Shown: positions 18,431 through 27,103, counted from the first letter of the stretch. The stretch: 35,266 bases of DNA from Sulfurimicrobium sp963741495 (GCA_963741495.1 CAVUID010000016.1:1-35266), one strand, 5' to 3'. The notes: generated by a model from the letters alone, not told the origin. A program made the numbers and translations.

Positions 18431-19120
18431 ATAAGGGCATCCGCGTTTTGGTTGTCGATGATGAACGCGCCATCCGGCGTTTTTTACCGCGCATCGCTCT
18501 CCACGCATGACTGTACCATTCTTGAAGCAGTCAATGGAAGTGAGGCCCTCATGGCTGTCGCAAACCAGCGCCCGGATGTCGTCTTTTTGGATCTGGGGCT
18601 GCCTGATATGGATGGGATCCAGGTATTGCGCCAACTGCGTGAATGGTCTTCCGTTCCGGTGATCATCTTATCGGTGCGAGACCAGGAAAAAGATAAGATC
18701 GAAGCCCTGGACGCTGGCGCGGACGATTACCTGACCAAGCCATTTGGGATTGGAGAAATGATGGCGCGCATGCGAGGCGTCCTGCGGCGCAGCACGCAAA
18801 CTCCTGTGGGTGACCCGGTGATCGTGACGGGCAATCTGCAACTGGATTTTGCACACCGTACGGTGAGCCTGTCAGAAAACGAGATTTCACTCACTCCAAC
18901 CGAGTATGATATCTTGAAATTGTTAGCCCAAAATGCCGGCAAGGTCCTGACGCACACCCAGATCATTCGCAAGATCTGGGGCAGCGGTTATGGAGAGGAC
19001 GAAGCTCACCTGCTGCGGGTTAACATCAGCAACCTGCGCCGTAAAATCGAAGCCGACCCGACCCGGCCGCACTTTATAACAACGGAACCGGGTGTGGGAT
19101 ACCGGTTCCGTCTGGAATAA
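18427..19120 (+). CDS. KdpE-like OmpR-family response regulator, frameshifted near 18500
   Basis: This two-domain DNA-binding regulator has about 230 residues. GTG 18427 overlaps the kinase stop (GTGA). The N-terminus reads IRVLVVDDERAIRRFL and then stops. The protein resumes one base later in phase as LSTHDCTILEAVNGSEAL, so there is a +1 change at about 18490-18505. The phospho-acceptor Asp is in VVFLDLGLPDMDG (codon at 18590), with switch Ser and Lys in VIILSVRDQ and DDYLTKPF. The C-terminal winged helix (LTPTEYDILKLLAQNAGKV; GYRFRLE) is KdpE/PhoB-like. The partner is the kinase just upstream, and the phased TTGAC repeats before the permease are a candidate target. Confidence 0.9.
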
Positions 19121-19192
19121 CGCCCTGGTTTATAAAGCTTGGACGAATTGGAATCGTCCAGGCGATTGCGCCCACCCGGGCTCGGGAAAGGT

Positions 19193-19552
19193 TCAGGCAG
19201 GCAGCAGAACGAAGGCGATTTGCAGGTCAATCTCTTCGCCAACATTCGCTACGAAGGGCACGTCTGGAACCAGCAGCTCATAGTCAGAGCGCTGGATTGT
19301 GGTGGTGGCTGTACCGCTCAGCCGGTCATTGGCTTCCACCTGTACCGTGACATCGAAAACCACGGGCTGGGTGATACCTTTAATCGTCAGATCGCCGGCG
19401 ATCTGGAAGGTGAACGATTGCCCGGGTTGGGCGCTGCCGCTCAGGCCTGTGATCTGGGCGGGGGTGAAGGTGATGTATTCGTACTGGTCGGTGAACAGGA
19501 TGCGGTTGCGAATGGCGTTGTTGCGCCGGTCGTCGTCCGTTTGCACTTGAAC
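19193..19552 (-). CDS. YceI-like protein, 5' part missing at chimeric join
   Basis: About 118 C-terminal residues of a YceI-family lipocalin-like protein are present (isoprenoid/lipid-binding beta barrel, normally secreted and about 170-220 residues long). Recognisable parts are NAIRNRILFTDQYEYITFTP, the strand GQSFTFQIAGDLTIKGIT followed by QPVVFDVTVQVEAND, and the terminal VGEEIDLQIAFVL. Upstream of about 19552 the same frame reads nonsense, and the DNA instead encodes a TRAP permease in another frame. It is convergent with the response regulator, 72 bases away. A short TGGACGA/TCGTCCA hairpin lies between them without a T-run. Confidence 0.8.
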   Translation of the reverse strand, partial: VQVQTDDDRRNNAIRNRILFTDQYEYITFTPAQITGLSGSAQPGQSFTFQIAGDLTIKGITQPVVFDVTVQVEANDRLSGTATTTIQRSDYELLVPDVPFVANVGEEIDLQIAFVLLPA

Positions 19553-19553
19553 A
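19545..19553. other. Chimeric join B/C
   Basis: Here the 3'-truncated dctM (good sequence through GIAASLF) meets the 5'-truncated yceI (good sequence from about PVQVQTDDD), both on the minus strand but in different frames. The bases around TCCCTGTTCAAG can be read either way, so the join is placed only to within about ten bases. Confidence 0.85.
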
Positions 19554-19803
19554 GGGATGCTGCAATGCCAGCGCGCTCCGCCAGCGCCCCCATTAAAATA
19601 AAAAGAGGAATGACTGACAGCGTATAATTGGCGAATTGCTGATAGGCGTTGGTTTTCATATAGGCGAAAAATGCATGGCCGCTCGACAGGTGCATATAGC
19701 CTGCTGCGCCAACCAGCAGCATGGCAAAGCCAATCGGCGCGCGCAGCGCAATCAGAACCAGCATGATGCCGAACCCGATCAGGGCGATCATCATGCCGCT
19801 CAT
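19549..19803 (-). CDS. dctM: TRAP transporter large permease DctM, N-terminal 85 residues only
   Basis: The fragment reads SGMMIALIGFGIMLVLIALR, PIGFAMLLVGAAGY and LSVIPLFILMGALAERAG, which are the first helices of the TRAP large membrane subunit (normally about 430 residues). The remaining ~80% is missing because of the join at about 19549. Start ATG 19803 overlaps the dctQ stop by an ATGA. DctM forms the sodium-coupled transport channel for the DctP binding protein encoded upstream in the same operon. Confidence 0.85.
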
Positions 19804-20336
19804 GATGCGTCTCCGCCATCTTCCGGCTTCAATCGCTCAAGTGCCGTCGCGATGCTGGTGATGGCCAGCAGGCCGCACAACAGCATGGACAGGCCGATGC
19901 TCGGCCAGATCAGTAACTGTTTCTGCATGGTGGTTTCGCCACTGCGCACCGCATCCATCGTGCCGTTCAACAGGGCATAGGTCAGGAATGCGGCAAAGCC
20001 GGCATAGGCCAGATCCCAGAACGCATCGATACGGCGGCGCGTTGTATTGGTGATGCCCATCGTGAATGTATCAACGACAATATTGCCGCGGCGCGCCTGC
20101 GTGTAAGGCAGATAGGCAAAAATCGCGACTGCGGTGGCCATTTTCACATATTCGAAATCACCCTCAATCGGGGCGTTGAACAGCCAGCGGCTGAGCACGC
20201 TGGCGGTGGCGAGGCACGCAACGGCAAGCGCCAGCAATCCGCCGCAAATGGCAACTGCCCCGGTGATCCGCGCCATAGCCTTGTTGCTTTTTGCCGGACC
20301 GCCGCCAGTCTCCACCGGCAATTCGGTATGCGCCAT
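19800..20336 (-). CDS. dctQ: TRAP transporter small permease DctQ
   Basis: This 178-residue membrane protein has four hydrophobic helices (ITGAVAICGGLLALAVACL; FEYVKMATAVAIFAYLPYTQ; FAAFLTYALLNG; GLSMLLCGLLAITSI). The DctQ-type RRGNIVVDTF motif follows helix 2. I chose ATG 20336, with a GAAGG site, over the longer open frame from 20375, because the extension lacks family character and contains a stem-loop. The gene is intact and overlaps dctM by four bases. It lies about 97 bases after dctP. Confidence 0.87.
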   Translation of the reverse strand: MAHTELPVETGGGPAKSNKAMARITGAVAICGGLLALAVACLATASVLSRWLFNAPIEGDFEYVKMATAVAIFAYLPYTQARRGNIVVDTFTMGITNTTRRRIDAFWDLAYAGFAAFLTYALLNGTMDAVRSGETTMQKQLLIWPSIGLSMLLCGLLAITSIATALERLKPEDGGDAS

Positions 20337-20364
20337 GAACGTGCCTTCACGATTGACGATGTGG

Positions 20365-20387
20365 CTGCCCGGCATTGCGCCGGGCAG
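20365..20387 (-). promoter_or_regulatory. Intercistronic stem-loop between dctP and dctQ
   Basis: CTGCCCGGC (20365-20373) pairs perfectly with GCCGGGCAG (20379-20387) around a 5-base loop. No T-run follows on the minus strand, so it is more likely a stability or partial-attenuation hairpin that keeps binding-protein mRNA above permease mRNA than a full terminator. This role is inferred. Confidence 0.5.
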
Positions 20388-20433
20388 ATCGCTGGAAATT
20401 ATGGCGCGCCGCGAGCGCGTTTGCGCAACCCGG

Positions 20434-21480
20434 TTAAGCCGCGCCGTGTTTGGCGACGAGGGCGCGCGCCGCCTCGATCATTTTCGCGCCATCAATATTC
20501 TTGGCCTTCATCTGCTCGATCCATGCAGCCTGAACCGGCTCGGTGGCCTTGATCCAGCGGGCCTTCTCGTCATCCGCCAGCGGTGTGATGGTGTTGCCGC
20601 GCTTGGCCACCATGTCGCGCACGCGCACCGCTTCATCGTCCCACATTTTGCCTGCCATTTCGGCAAAAGCCAGACCGGAATTGCGGTCGATCACAGCCTG
20701 AAGATCAGCGGGCAGGCTCTCATATTTCGCCTTGTTCATCGCCAGAAAAAAACTCGCCGCATACAGCGTGGGCGATCCCTTGATTTCGGTGTGGAACTTG
20801 ACGAGTTCATGCACCTTCACGGCCGGCACGACCTCCCATGGCACCACCGCGCCATCAATCACGCGCTGCGCCAGACTTTCCGGCACCTGCGGCACCGGCA
20901 TCCCCACCGACACGGCGCCAAGCGCCTTCAGAGCCTCGCCGGCCAGCCGTGTCGGGTTGCGCAGTTTCATGCCCTTCATATCTTCAAGCGTCTTGACCTG
21001 CTTGTTGGTATGCAGATGCCCGGCATCATGGGCCCAGTAAGACAGCAGTTTCACATCCTTGACCTCGTCCTTGAGGTAGGTGTTGGCAAATTCCTGGGAT
21101 GCCTTGGCGTTGACGAGGCCTTTTTCAGCGCAAATAAACGGCAGCTCGAACACTTCCGTGGTCGGGAAGCGGCCGGGCGTCGAGCCCGGCAAGGTCCAGA
21201 CGATATCGACGACGCCGTCGCGGGCCTGATCATAAAGCTGCGGCGGGGTGCCGCCCAGCTGCATGGAGGGATAAATATCGATCTTGATGCGGCCCTGGCT
21301 ATCCGCTTCCACCTTCTTGGCCCAGGGCGCGAGCATCTTGGCGTGACCGTTGGAAACCGGCGGCAGAAAATGATGCAGCTTGAGCGTGACCTGCGCCTGG
21401 GCGCGGGCTGATGTCACGATGAACGGTGCAGCGACCATGGCCCCGGATTGCGCAAGCAGCGTGCGGCGGTTGATTGTCAT
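20434..21480 (-). CDS. dctP: TRAP transporter periplasmic binding protein DctP
   Basis: This 348-residue binding protein captures an organic acid in the periplasm for the DctQM permease. The N-terminus MTINRRTLLAQSGAMVAA plus APFIVTSARAQA is a signal peptide with a twin-arginine-like RR. The mature part has LKLHHFLPPVSNGH, a carboxylate-binding arginine region MKLRNPTRLAGEALKALG, and the helix MNKAKYESLPADLQAVID. The gene is intact. It lies 47 bases after the 3-hydroxybenzoate hydroxylase in the same direction, so its ligand is probably 3-hydroxybenzoate, gentisate or a related aromatic acid. That is inference from context only. Confidence 0.92.
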   Translation of the reverse strand: MTINRRTLLAQSGAMVAAPFIVTSARAQAQVTLKLHHFLPPVSNGHAKMLAPWAKKVEADSQGRIKIDIYPSMQLGGTPPQLYDQARDGVVDIVWTLPGSTPGRFPTTEVFELPFICAEKGLVNAKASQEFANTYLKDEVKDVKLLSYWAHDAGHLHTNKQVKTLEDMKGMKLRNPTRLAGEALKALGAVSVGMPVPQVPESLAQRVIDGAVVPWEVVPAVKVHELVKFHTEIKGSPTLYAASFFLAMNKAKYESLPADLQAVIDRNSGLAFAEMAGKMWDDEAVRVRDMVAKRGNTITPLADDEKARWIKATEPVQAAWIEQMKAKNIDGAKMIEAARALVAKHGAA

Positions 21481-21527
21481 AGGATCGTTTCCCCTTGGAT
21501 ATGCGTCTCTTCGGACTTTGGTGTTTT

Positions 21528-22734
21528 TTAGCGCACGGCGCTGGCACCCCCGTCAAGGCCAGTGCCGCCGTATAACCATTGCAATGTGTCATAATAATCA
21601 TCCGGCGACATGGGCGCCATCATGGCGTTGCGCAGCGCCGCGTGGCCACCTGCGGGATGATAGATGTGATCGCCCACCAGCCGTGACTGGATTTGAATCC
21701 GCGCAGTGCGATGCACGCGCCGGGCGCGGTATGCCTCGAACGCGCTGGCTATATCGCCTGAGGCGCTGTCAACCTCATAGGCGAGGCAGACCGCATCTTC
21801 CATCGCCATGCAGGCACCCTGCGCCATGTATTGCAGTGTCGGATGGGCCGCATCGCCCAGAAGGGCCACGCAGCCATCTGTCCAGTTCAGGATGGGATCG
21901 CGGTCGCACAGCACCCACATTTTCCAGTCGGTGCCATGATCAATGATTTTTTGAGCGCGGGCGATGCACATGCGCGAACCCGGCCTGTACCTGCGCGTGG
22001 CTGACAGGTTTGCCTGCAACCGGCTCCGGCGCATCATTGTGATAGGTGACGACAAGATTGAACACCTTCCAGCCCGACAGCGGATAATGCACGATGTGGC
22101 ATTTGGGGCCGGCCCACAGCGTCGCCGCGTTCCAGCGCAAATCCTCCGGCATCTGTTGGGTGGGAATGACAGAGCGGTAGGTGGTGTGCCCGGTCACGCG
22201 CGGCGCACCATCGCCGACAAGCTGTTTGCGGATATTCGACCACAGGCCGTCCGCGCCGACGAGGGCAGCCCCATCCACGCGGGTGCCGTCCGCCAGAATG
22301 GCACGCACAGTCGTGCCATCCTGCGTATAGGACTGCACCTCGGCAGCCGTGCGCAATTCCACCAGGGGATGCTGCTGGCAGGCCCTCAAAAAGACGCCGT
22401 GCAGATCACCGCGATGAACAACTGCATAGGGATTCTTGAAGCGCTGGCGGAACGGCTCATCGAGCGGAATTTGGGCGATCTGCTCGCCGGAGATCGCATC
22501 CATCAGCCGCAGTGCATCAATATAGACGGCCATCTTGCGCGCTTCATCGCCAACGCCGAGCTGATCAAACGCATGAAAGGCATTGGGCCCGAGCTGAATG
22601 CCGGCCCCGATTTCACCCAGTTGCGCGGCCTTTTCCAGAACAAGGCTGCGATAACCGCGCTGCGCCAGCCCGATGGCAGTGGCCAAACCGCCAATGCCGC
22701 CGCCTGCAATGAGAATAGGCTTGCTCTGGGTCAT
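21528..22734 (-). CDS. 3-hydroxybenzoate 6-hydroxylase (FAD monooxygenase), frameshifted
   Basis: This flavin monooxygenase of about 401 residues is expected to convert 3-hydroxybenzoate plus NADH and O2 to gentisate. The N-terminal FAD fold is ILIAGGGIGGLATAIGLAQ, followed by EIGAGIQLGPNA and HRGDLHGVFL. After a +1 frame change near 21955-21975 the protein continues DWKMWVLCDRDPILNW and then GCVALLGDAAHPTLQYMAQG with AMEDAVCLA. The DREPI-x-NW and GDAAHPxLQYxAxGA pattern and the terminal WLYG resemble 3-hydroxybenzoate 6-hydroxylases more than salicylate hydroxylases. Neighbours (gentisate dioxygenase and maleylpyruvate isomerase) agree. Salicylate 5-type activity remains possible. Confidence 0.82.
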
Positions 22735-22752
22735 GGTTGCGATTCTGATCTT

Positions 22753-23394
22753 TTATGTTTCGGCGTCTGGCTGCCGCAAGGGATGCGCAGCATAAAAGGC
22801 GGGATGATCCTCCGCTGCAGCAGCAATGCGGTTGAGGGTTGTCAGACCTTTGATACCGGCACCAAACCGGGCGGCAGAAAACATCTGCGGGATCAGGCAA
22901 ATATCGGCGAGTGTCGGCACGTTGCCAAAGCAGAAATTACCAGCGGTGCCGAACTGCTCAAGCTGCGCTTCGAACGCGGCCAGCCCGCTTTCAATCCAGC
23001 GCCGGCACCAGGCATCGACACCCGCCTGATCCTGCCCATAGTGCGTCCTCAGATCATCGAGCACGCGCAGATTTTGCAGCGGGTGAATGTCGCAGGCGAT
23101 GGACAGTGCCAGCGCGCGGTTCTGCGCCCGCGCCCACGGCTCGTGCGGCAACAGCGGCGGCTCTGGCCGTGTTTCATCGAGCCATTCGATTATGGCCAGC
23201 GATTGCGTCAGCATCTGGCCATTGGCCTCAACCGCAGGCAGCAGCCCTTGCGGGTTGAGCGCCAGAAAATCCGCGCTCCGCTGTTCGCCCTTGCGCAAAT
23301 GCACGTACACCGTTTCCGGCGTTACCCCCTTGAGGTTGAATGCGATCCGGCAGCGATAGGCTGCTGACGATCGAAAATATCCGTAGAATTTCAT
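22753..23394 (-). CDS. Maleylpyruvate isomerase, zeta-class GST type
   Basis: This 213-residue glutathione-dependent isomerase has the zeta-class start FYGYFRSSAAYRCRIAFNLK, containing the SSxxYR glutathione/active-site motif, and a thioredoxin-fold NPQGLLPAVE with QSLAIIEWLDE. The C-terminal helical domain has NVPTLADICLIPQ. In the gentisate pathway it converts maleylpyruvate to fumarylpyruvate; in tyrosine catabolism the same family isomerises maleylacetoacetate. Gentisate dioxygenase directly upstream favours the first. ATG 23394 (GAGGGACGGA site) is preferred over the open frame from 23421. Confidence 0.87.
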   Translation of the reverse strand: MKFYGYFRSSAAYRCRIAFNLKGVTPETVYVHLRKGEQRSADFLALNPQGLLPAVEANGQMLTQSLAIIEWLDETRPEPPLLPHEPWARAQNRALALSIACDIHPLQNLRVLDDLRTHYGQDQAGVDAWCRRWIESGLAAFEAQLEQFGTAGNFCFGNVPTLADICLIPQMFSAARFGAGIKGLTTLNRIAAAAEDHPAFYAAHPLRQPDAET

Positions 23395-23429
23395 TTCCGT
23401 CCCTCGCCGTCGCAGCTCCATCGAAAACG

Positions 23430-24476
23430 TCAGCGCGGCCGTTCCTCGTAATAGCCCAGACGCTCCTGCAAGGGCGCATCATGAATGCGGATCATAAAGG
23501 CAGGCGCGCCGCCTTCGGCATGATGTTCGATGCGGGCAAACACCGGGGCAGAAAATGTGCTCTTGGCGCTCCAATCAAGGCGCTTGCCATTGACCATCGA
23601 ATAACCGGAGCCGGAAATGACATGAAACACCGCGCTGGAGGAACGCAGCACGGGCTTTTCCGCTTGTCCGCTGCGCAACATCATGGCGGTGAATCCCATT
23701 GTTGGCAGGCAGGATTCGCCGGTTTCCGGATTGACATAATCCAGTTCGACAGCGCCGCTACCGGTATGCTCTGCAAAATGGCGCAACGCCTCTTCCGTCC
23801 GCTGCCACGGGAAACGCATCATCGGATAGGGGCTGGCCGGCGGCTTGTCGCGGCGGCGGCTTGGGGCAAGACCAGCCGCGCGATATTCCACCTCCGACGG
23901 ATCTGGCCGGTTGCGCGGGGATTGCAGCGGCGCTTCCACCGCATACGACCCTTCAAGATAAATGAACAACGGCAAATCGAGCGCATCAAGCCAGACCACC
24001 GGCTTGTCGCCGCCATGGCCATGATCATGCCAGCAGCCGCCGGGCGTCAAAATGAGATCGCCCTGCAACATTGGTAACTTGTCACCATCAACAACCGTAT
24101 AGCCGCCATCACCTTCCACCACGATGCGCGCAGCGCTGGGTGTGTGCTTGTGGGCGGGCGCGACTTCACCGGGCAACAGCAACTGCATGCCAACATAAAT
24201 GGTCGAGGTCGCCTGCATCGCACCCGGACCCCGGCCGGGATCGACCAGAAACAAAACGCGCCGTTCGGCTTTTTCAACCGGCGTCAATTCGCCGGCGCGC
24301 AACAGCAGCGGACGAATATCACCGTAAGACCAGTGATGGGGCTGCGTGACCGGGATGGGCGCGCCATGCGGCAAGGCCTTGCGCATCTGGGGCCACAGCG
24401 GCGCGAGCGCTGCATGCGTCATCGCATCGCGATAATCCTGCGGCAATTCCTCAAGCGTGCCCAATTGCGTGCTCAT
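23430..24476 (-). CDS. Gentisate 1,2-dioxygenase
   Basis: This 348-residue bicupin ring-cleavage enzyme converts gentisate plus O2 to maleylpyruvate with Fe(II). The first cupin shows LLPGEVAPAHKHTPSAARIV, with the iron-binding HxH, and GGCWHDHGHGG, with the third histidine region. The second cupin (MLRSGQAEKPVLRSSSAVFH onward) is the degenerate half. The gene is intact and usual in length. ATG 24476 has a GGGAGAAA site eight bases upstream. It is the first gene of a minus-strand operon with maleylpyruvate isomerase, 3-hydroxybenzoate hydroxylase and TRAP genes. No fumarylpyruvate hydrolase is in the window. Confidence 0.92.
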   Translation of the reverse strand: MSTQLGTLEELPQDYRDAMTHAALAPLWPQMRKALPHGAPIPVTQPHHWSYGDIRPLLLRAGELTPVEKAERRVLFLVDPGRGPGAMQATSTIYVGMQLLLPGEVAPAHKHTPSAARIVVEGDGGYTVVDGDKLPMLQGDLILTPGGCWHDHGHGGDKPVVWLDALDLPLFIYLEGSYAVEAPLQSPRNRPDPSEVEYRAAGLAPSRRRDKPPASPYPMMRFPWQRTEEALRHFAEHTGSGAVELDYVNPETGESCLPTMGFTAMMLRSGQAEKPVLRSSSAVFHVISGSGYSMVNGKRLDWSAKSTFSAPVFARIEHHAEGGAPAFMIRIHDAPLQERLGYYEERPR

Positions 24477-24555
24477 CGTCAATTTCTCCCTTGCGTGTCA
24501 CGGGCATGGCCGTGGCGGGCCTGCATTGCTGACAAAAAGCTGCGGCCTTTTTTTC

Positions 24556-24611
24556 AAGCATAGGAACGCATCATCCGCCTTGTCAATCGTATGCTTATCA
24601 TTAGTATGCTT
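24556..24611. promoter_or_regulatory. Repeated TATGCTT elements: candidate MarR operator
   Basis: GTATGCTT occurs at 24589-24596 and 24604-24611 (15 bases apart), and the inverted form AAGCATA at 24556-24562. They lie in the divergent gap between gentisate dioxygenase and the MarR gene, where the regulator would control both promoters. The rest of the gap (24477-24671) shows no gene. Confidence 0.45.
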
Positions 24612-24671
24612 TTTAATATGGCCTGCCTGCTGCCGCGCATGGCAGCAAAACATCAGCTGGGATATTCCTCG

Positions 24672-25181
24672 ATGTCAGATAAACCCATGCCTGAACTTGA
24701 GATTTATACCATGCCCGGCCATCTCATCCGGCGGCTGCATCAGGCATCTATTGCGATTTTCGACAATGAAGTGCGCCTTGCCGGCCTTGACCTGACACCC
24801 GTTCAGTTTGCCGCCTTGATGATGATTGCCAGCCGTCCCGGCCTTGATCAGGCAACACTGGCGCAAGGCATTGCTTATGACCGGGTGACGATTGGCGGCG
24901 TCATCGACAGGCTCGAAAACAAGGGGCTGGTGCGGCGGGTTGTGGATGCCACAGACAGGCGGGCGCGCAAATTGTTTCTGGAGCCTGCCGGCAAAAAAAT
25001 GCTGGCCAAAGTCAGGCCCGTTGTTGATGTGGTGCAGGAGCATATTTTTGCCAGCCTGTCCGAGATGGAACGCAAGACGGTGTTGCGCCTGATGCGCAAG
25101 GCATTAAACGATATTGGCGATGTGAGCCGCGCATCTGCCAAGGTGCAGCAATCGGCGTATATGGCTGGAGGGCCACGATGA
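24672..25181 (+). CDS. MarR-family transcriptional regulator
   Basis: This winged-helix regulator has about 169 residues. The recognition region reads LTPVQFAALMMIASRPG, then DQATLAQGIAYDRVTIGGVI and DRLENKGLVRRVVDATDRRA, the typical helix-turn-helix plus wing with the DxRA motif. It diverges from the gentisate operon and overlaps the downstream monooxygenase by ATGA. It is therefore a likely aromatic-acid-responsive repressor of both units, as MarR proteins usually are. Start ATG 24672 is the best guess without a strong ribosome site; ATG 24687 is possible, and the frame is open from 24591. Confidence 0.88.
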   Translation: MSDKPMPELEIYTMPGHLIRRLHQASIAIFDNEVRLAGLDLTPVQFAALMMIASRPGLDQATLAQGIAYDRVTIGGVIDRLENKGLVRRVVDATDRRARKLFLEPAGKKMLAKVRPVVDVVQEHIFASLSEMERKTVLRLMRKALNDIGDVSRASAKVQQSAYMAGGPR

Positions 25182-26858
25182 AACCGGCAGGCAAGGGCCC
25201 TCACGACTCGCTGTATTTCACCTATCCGCAGTTTGCCGCAGCAGCTGTGCCGGAAATGTCCGGTGCTGGCGCTGTTCATCCTGTCGTGATTGTTGGCGCA
25301 GGGCCTATTGGCATGACCGCTGCCCTCATTCTCGCGCGCTATGGCGTGCCCAGCATTGTTCTTGAACGCAAGGATAGCTTTAATGATGGCTCACGCGCGA
25401 TCTGCATTGCGCGGCCGAGCATGCATATTCTGGAAAGTGCGGGTGCTGTCGCGCCGTTCGTTGAAAAAGCGCTCGGCTGGCGGTTCGGGCGCAGTTATTA
25501 TCGCGGCACCGAAATTTTCCGGCTGGAAATGCCACATCCGCAGGGTGAAAAATATCTGCCGATGTATAATTTGCAGCAGCAATATATCGAGCAATACCTT
25601 CATGATGCGATTACGGCTTCACCGCTGATCAGCGTGCGCTGGCAGTCGGACTGCACCGGCATCCGGCAGGATCATGACGGTGTTACACTGGATATTCAGA
25701 CCCCGCTTGGCTCCTACACGCTGGCCTCGCGTTACGTGCTTGCAGCAGATGGGGCGCGGTCAGCCATCCGCGCGCAGATGGGATTGCGCCTGCAGGGCGA
25801 CAATTATGAAGGCCGTTATGTCATCGCCGATATTCGCATGGATCATGATTTTCCGACCGAGCGGCGCGCTTTTTTCGAGCCGAAAGGCAATCCCGGCGGC
25901 ACCGTTCTGATTCACAAGCAGCCGGATCACATCTGGCGCGTGGACTATCAATTAAAAGACGATGAGGATGCTGATGAGGCCGTGCGCGAGGATAATATCC
26001 GCAGCCGTGTCAGTGCCATTCTCGCTGATATTGACCATGCCGGGCCGTGGGAGCTGGAATGGTGGAGCATTTACACCGCCAACACCCTGTGCCTTGATGA
26101 CTATAAACACGGGCGGGTGATTTTTATCGGTGACAGCGCCCATATCGTGCCAATTTTTGGCGTGCGCGGTCTCAACAACGGTCTGGCCGATGCGCACAAT
26201 GCCGCGTGGAAACTGGCGCTGGTGGTACTGGGCGAGGCCGCGCCTGAATTGCTGGACAGTTATTCGCCGGAACGGCGCGGCGCGACATTCGACGTGTTTG
26301 CCAATGCCAGAAAAAGCACGCGCTTCATGACCCCGCCGACACGCGGCTGGAAACTGGCGCGTGATGCCGCCCTGTCTCTGGCGCTGACGCATGACTTCAC
26401 CCGCAGTCTCGCCAATCCACGGCAGATGCAGCCCTACACCTATGCAGACAGCCCGCTGACGCTGCATGCGGCCCGTGACAGCGCCTTTACTGGCGGGCCG
26501 GTGTGCGGCAGCGCTGCGCCCAATCCGGTGCTGCCGGATGGGTCGCACCTGCTGGATTATGCCGGGCTTGGACTGACAGCCGTTGTATTTAGGCGCTGAT
26601 GACCTGTCTGCCGCGCAGAGTGCCACGCTGGACGCATTGAGAGCGTGTGACACGCGTCTTGCTGTTGTGATGATCGGAGGCGATGCCAGCCGGCCCGCTA
26701 TTATCGCCGACAGGGATGGCCGTATTCATGACGCCTTCGCAGCCGCGCCGGGCAGCTTTTATTTGCTGCGGCCAGACCTTCATGTCGCTGGACGCTGGCA
26801 CACCGCCCTGCCCGATGAAATTATCGCCACCGCACGCGCGGTTCTGGGAAAGGCTTGA
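25178..26858 (+). CDS. MhpA/phenol-hydroxylase-like FAD monooxygenase, frameshifted near 26590
   Basis: This flavin-dependent aromatic hydroxylase has about 559 residues. The FAD site is VVIVGAGPIGMTAALILARY, with ERKDSFNDGSRAICIARPS, the second motif AADGARSAIR, and the third RVIFIGDSAHIVPIFGVRG. After a +1 frame change near 26590 the C-terminal thioredoxin-like domain continues (RLAVVMIGGDAS … FYLLRPDLHVAGRW), as in phenol hydroxylase and MhpA. It overlaps the MarR stop by four bases. The substrate is unknown; a hydroxylated aromatic acid feeding the same pathway is a reasonable inference. Confidence 0.85.
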
Positions 26859-26860
26859 CC

Positions 26861-27033
26861 ATGACAAGCCCGTGTCATCCGCCAGCCCAAGAGGCCACAT
26901 CGAAGCCATATATGAGCGTCTGGCGGAAGGGATTGATCAGGCTGGCACTGACGGAGAAAGCCTGTTTCTGGCGCGGCTCTGCCTGCTGCTGGGCGCCGAA
27001 CTCGGCGATGTGCGCGGTTTACAAATGCAGTGA
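26861..27033 (+). CDS. DUF2783-like small protein
   Basis: This is a small protein of about 53-57 residues reading HIEAIYERLAEGIDQAG and then ESLFLARLCLLLGAELGD. It matches the DUF2783 pattern (Tyr-x-x-Leu, a Ser/Glu turn, A/ARLxLLLxxxxGD), a family often encoded beside MhpA-like monooxygenases. The function is not established. ATG 26861, two bases after the monooxygenase stop, is one base out of phase with the conserved part, so either one base is missing near 26865 or translation starts at GTG 26872. It is the last gene of the MarR operon. Confidence 0.6.
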
Positions 27034-27103
27034 CGGCAGCGCTCGGCGCGCGCGCGTATGAACCGCCACGCTGACAGATGCGCGGCTCACGCGCCATATT
27101 GTT

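Noticed and set aside
20134..21411. 425-codon plus-strand frame opposite the TRAP genes
   Set aside because: The minus strand encodes DctP and DctQ with signal peptide and helices; the plus frame shows nothing recognisable.
21964..23367. 467-codon plus-strand frame across the hydroxylase and isomerase genes
   Set aside because: Antisense to two genes with clear FAD and GST motifs.
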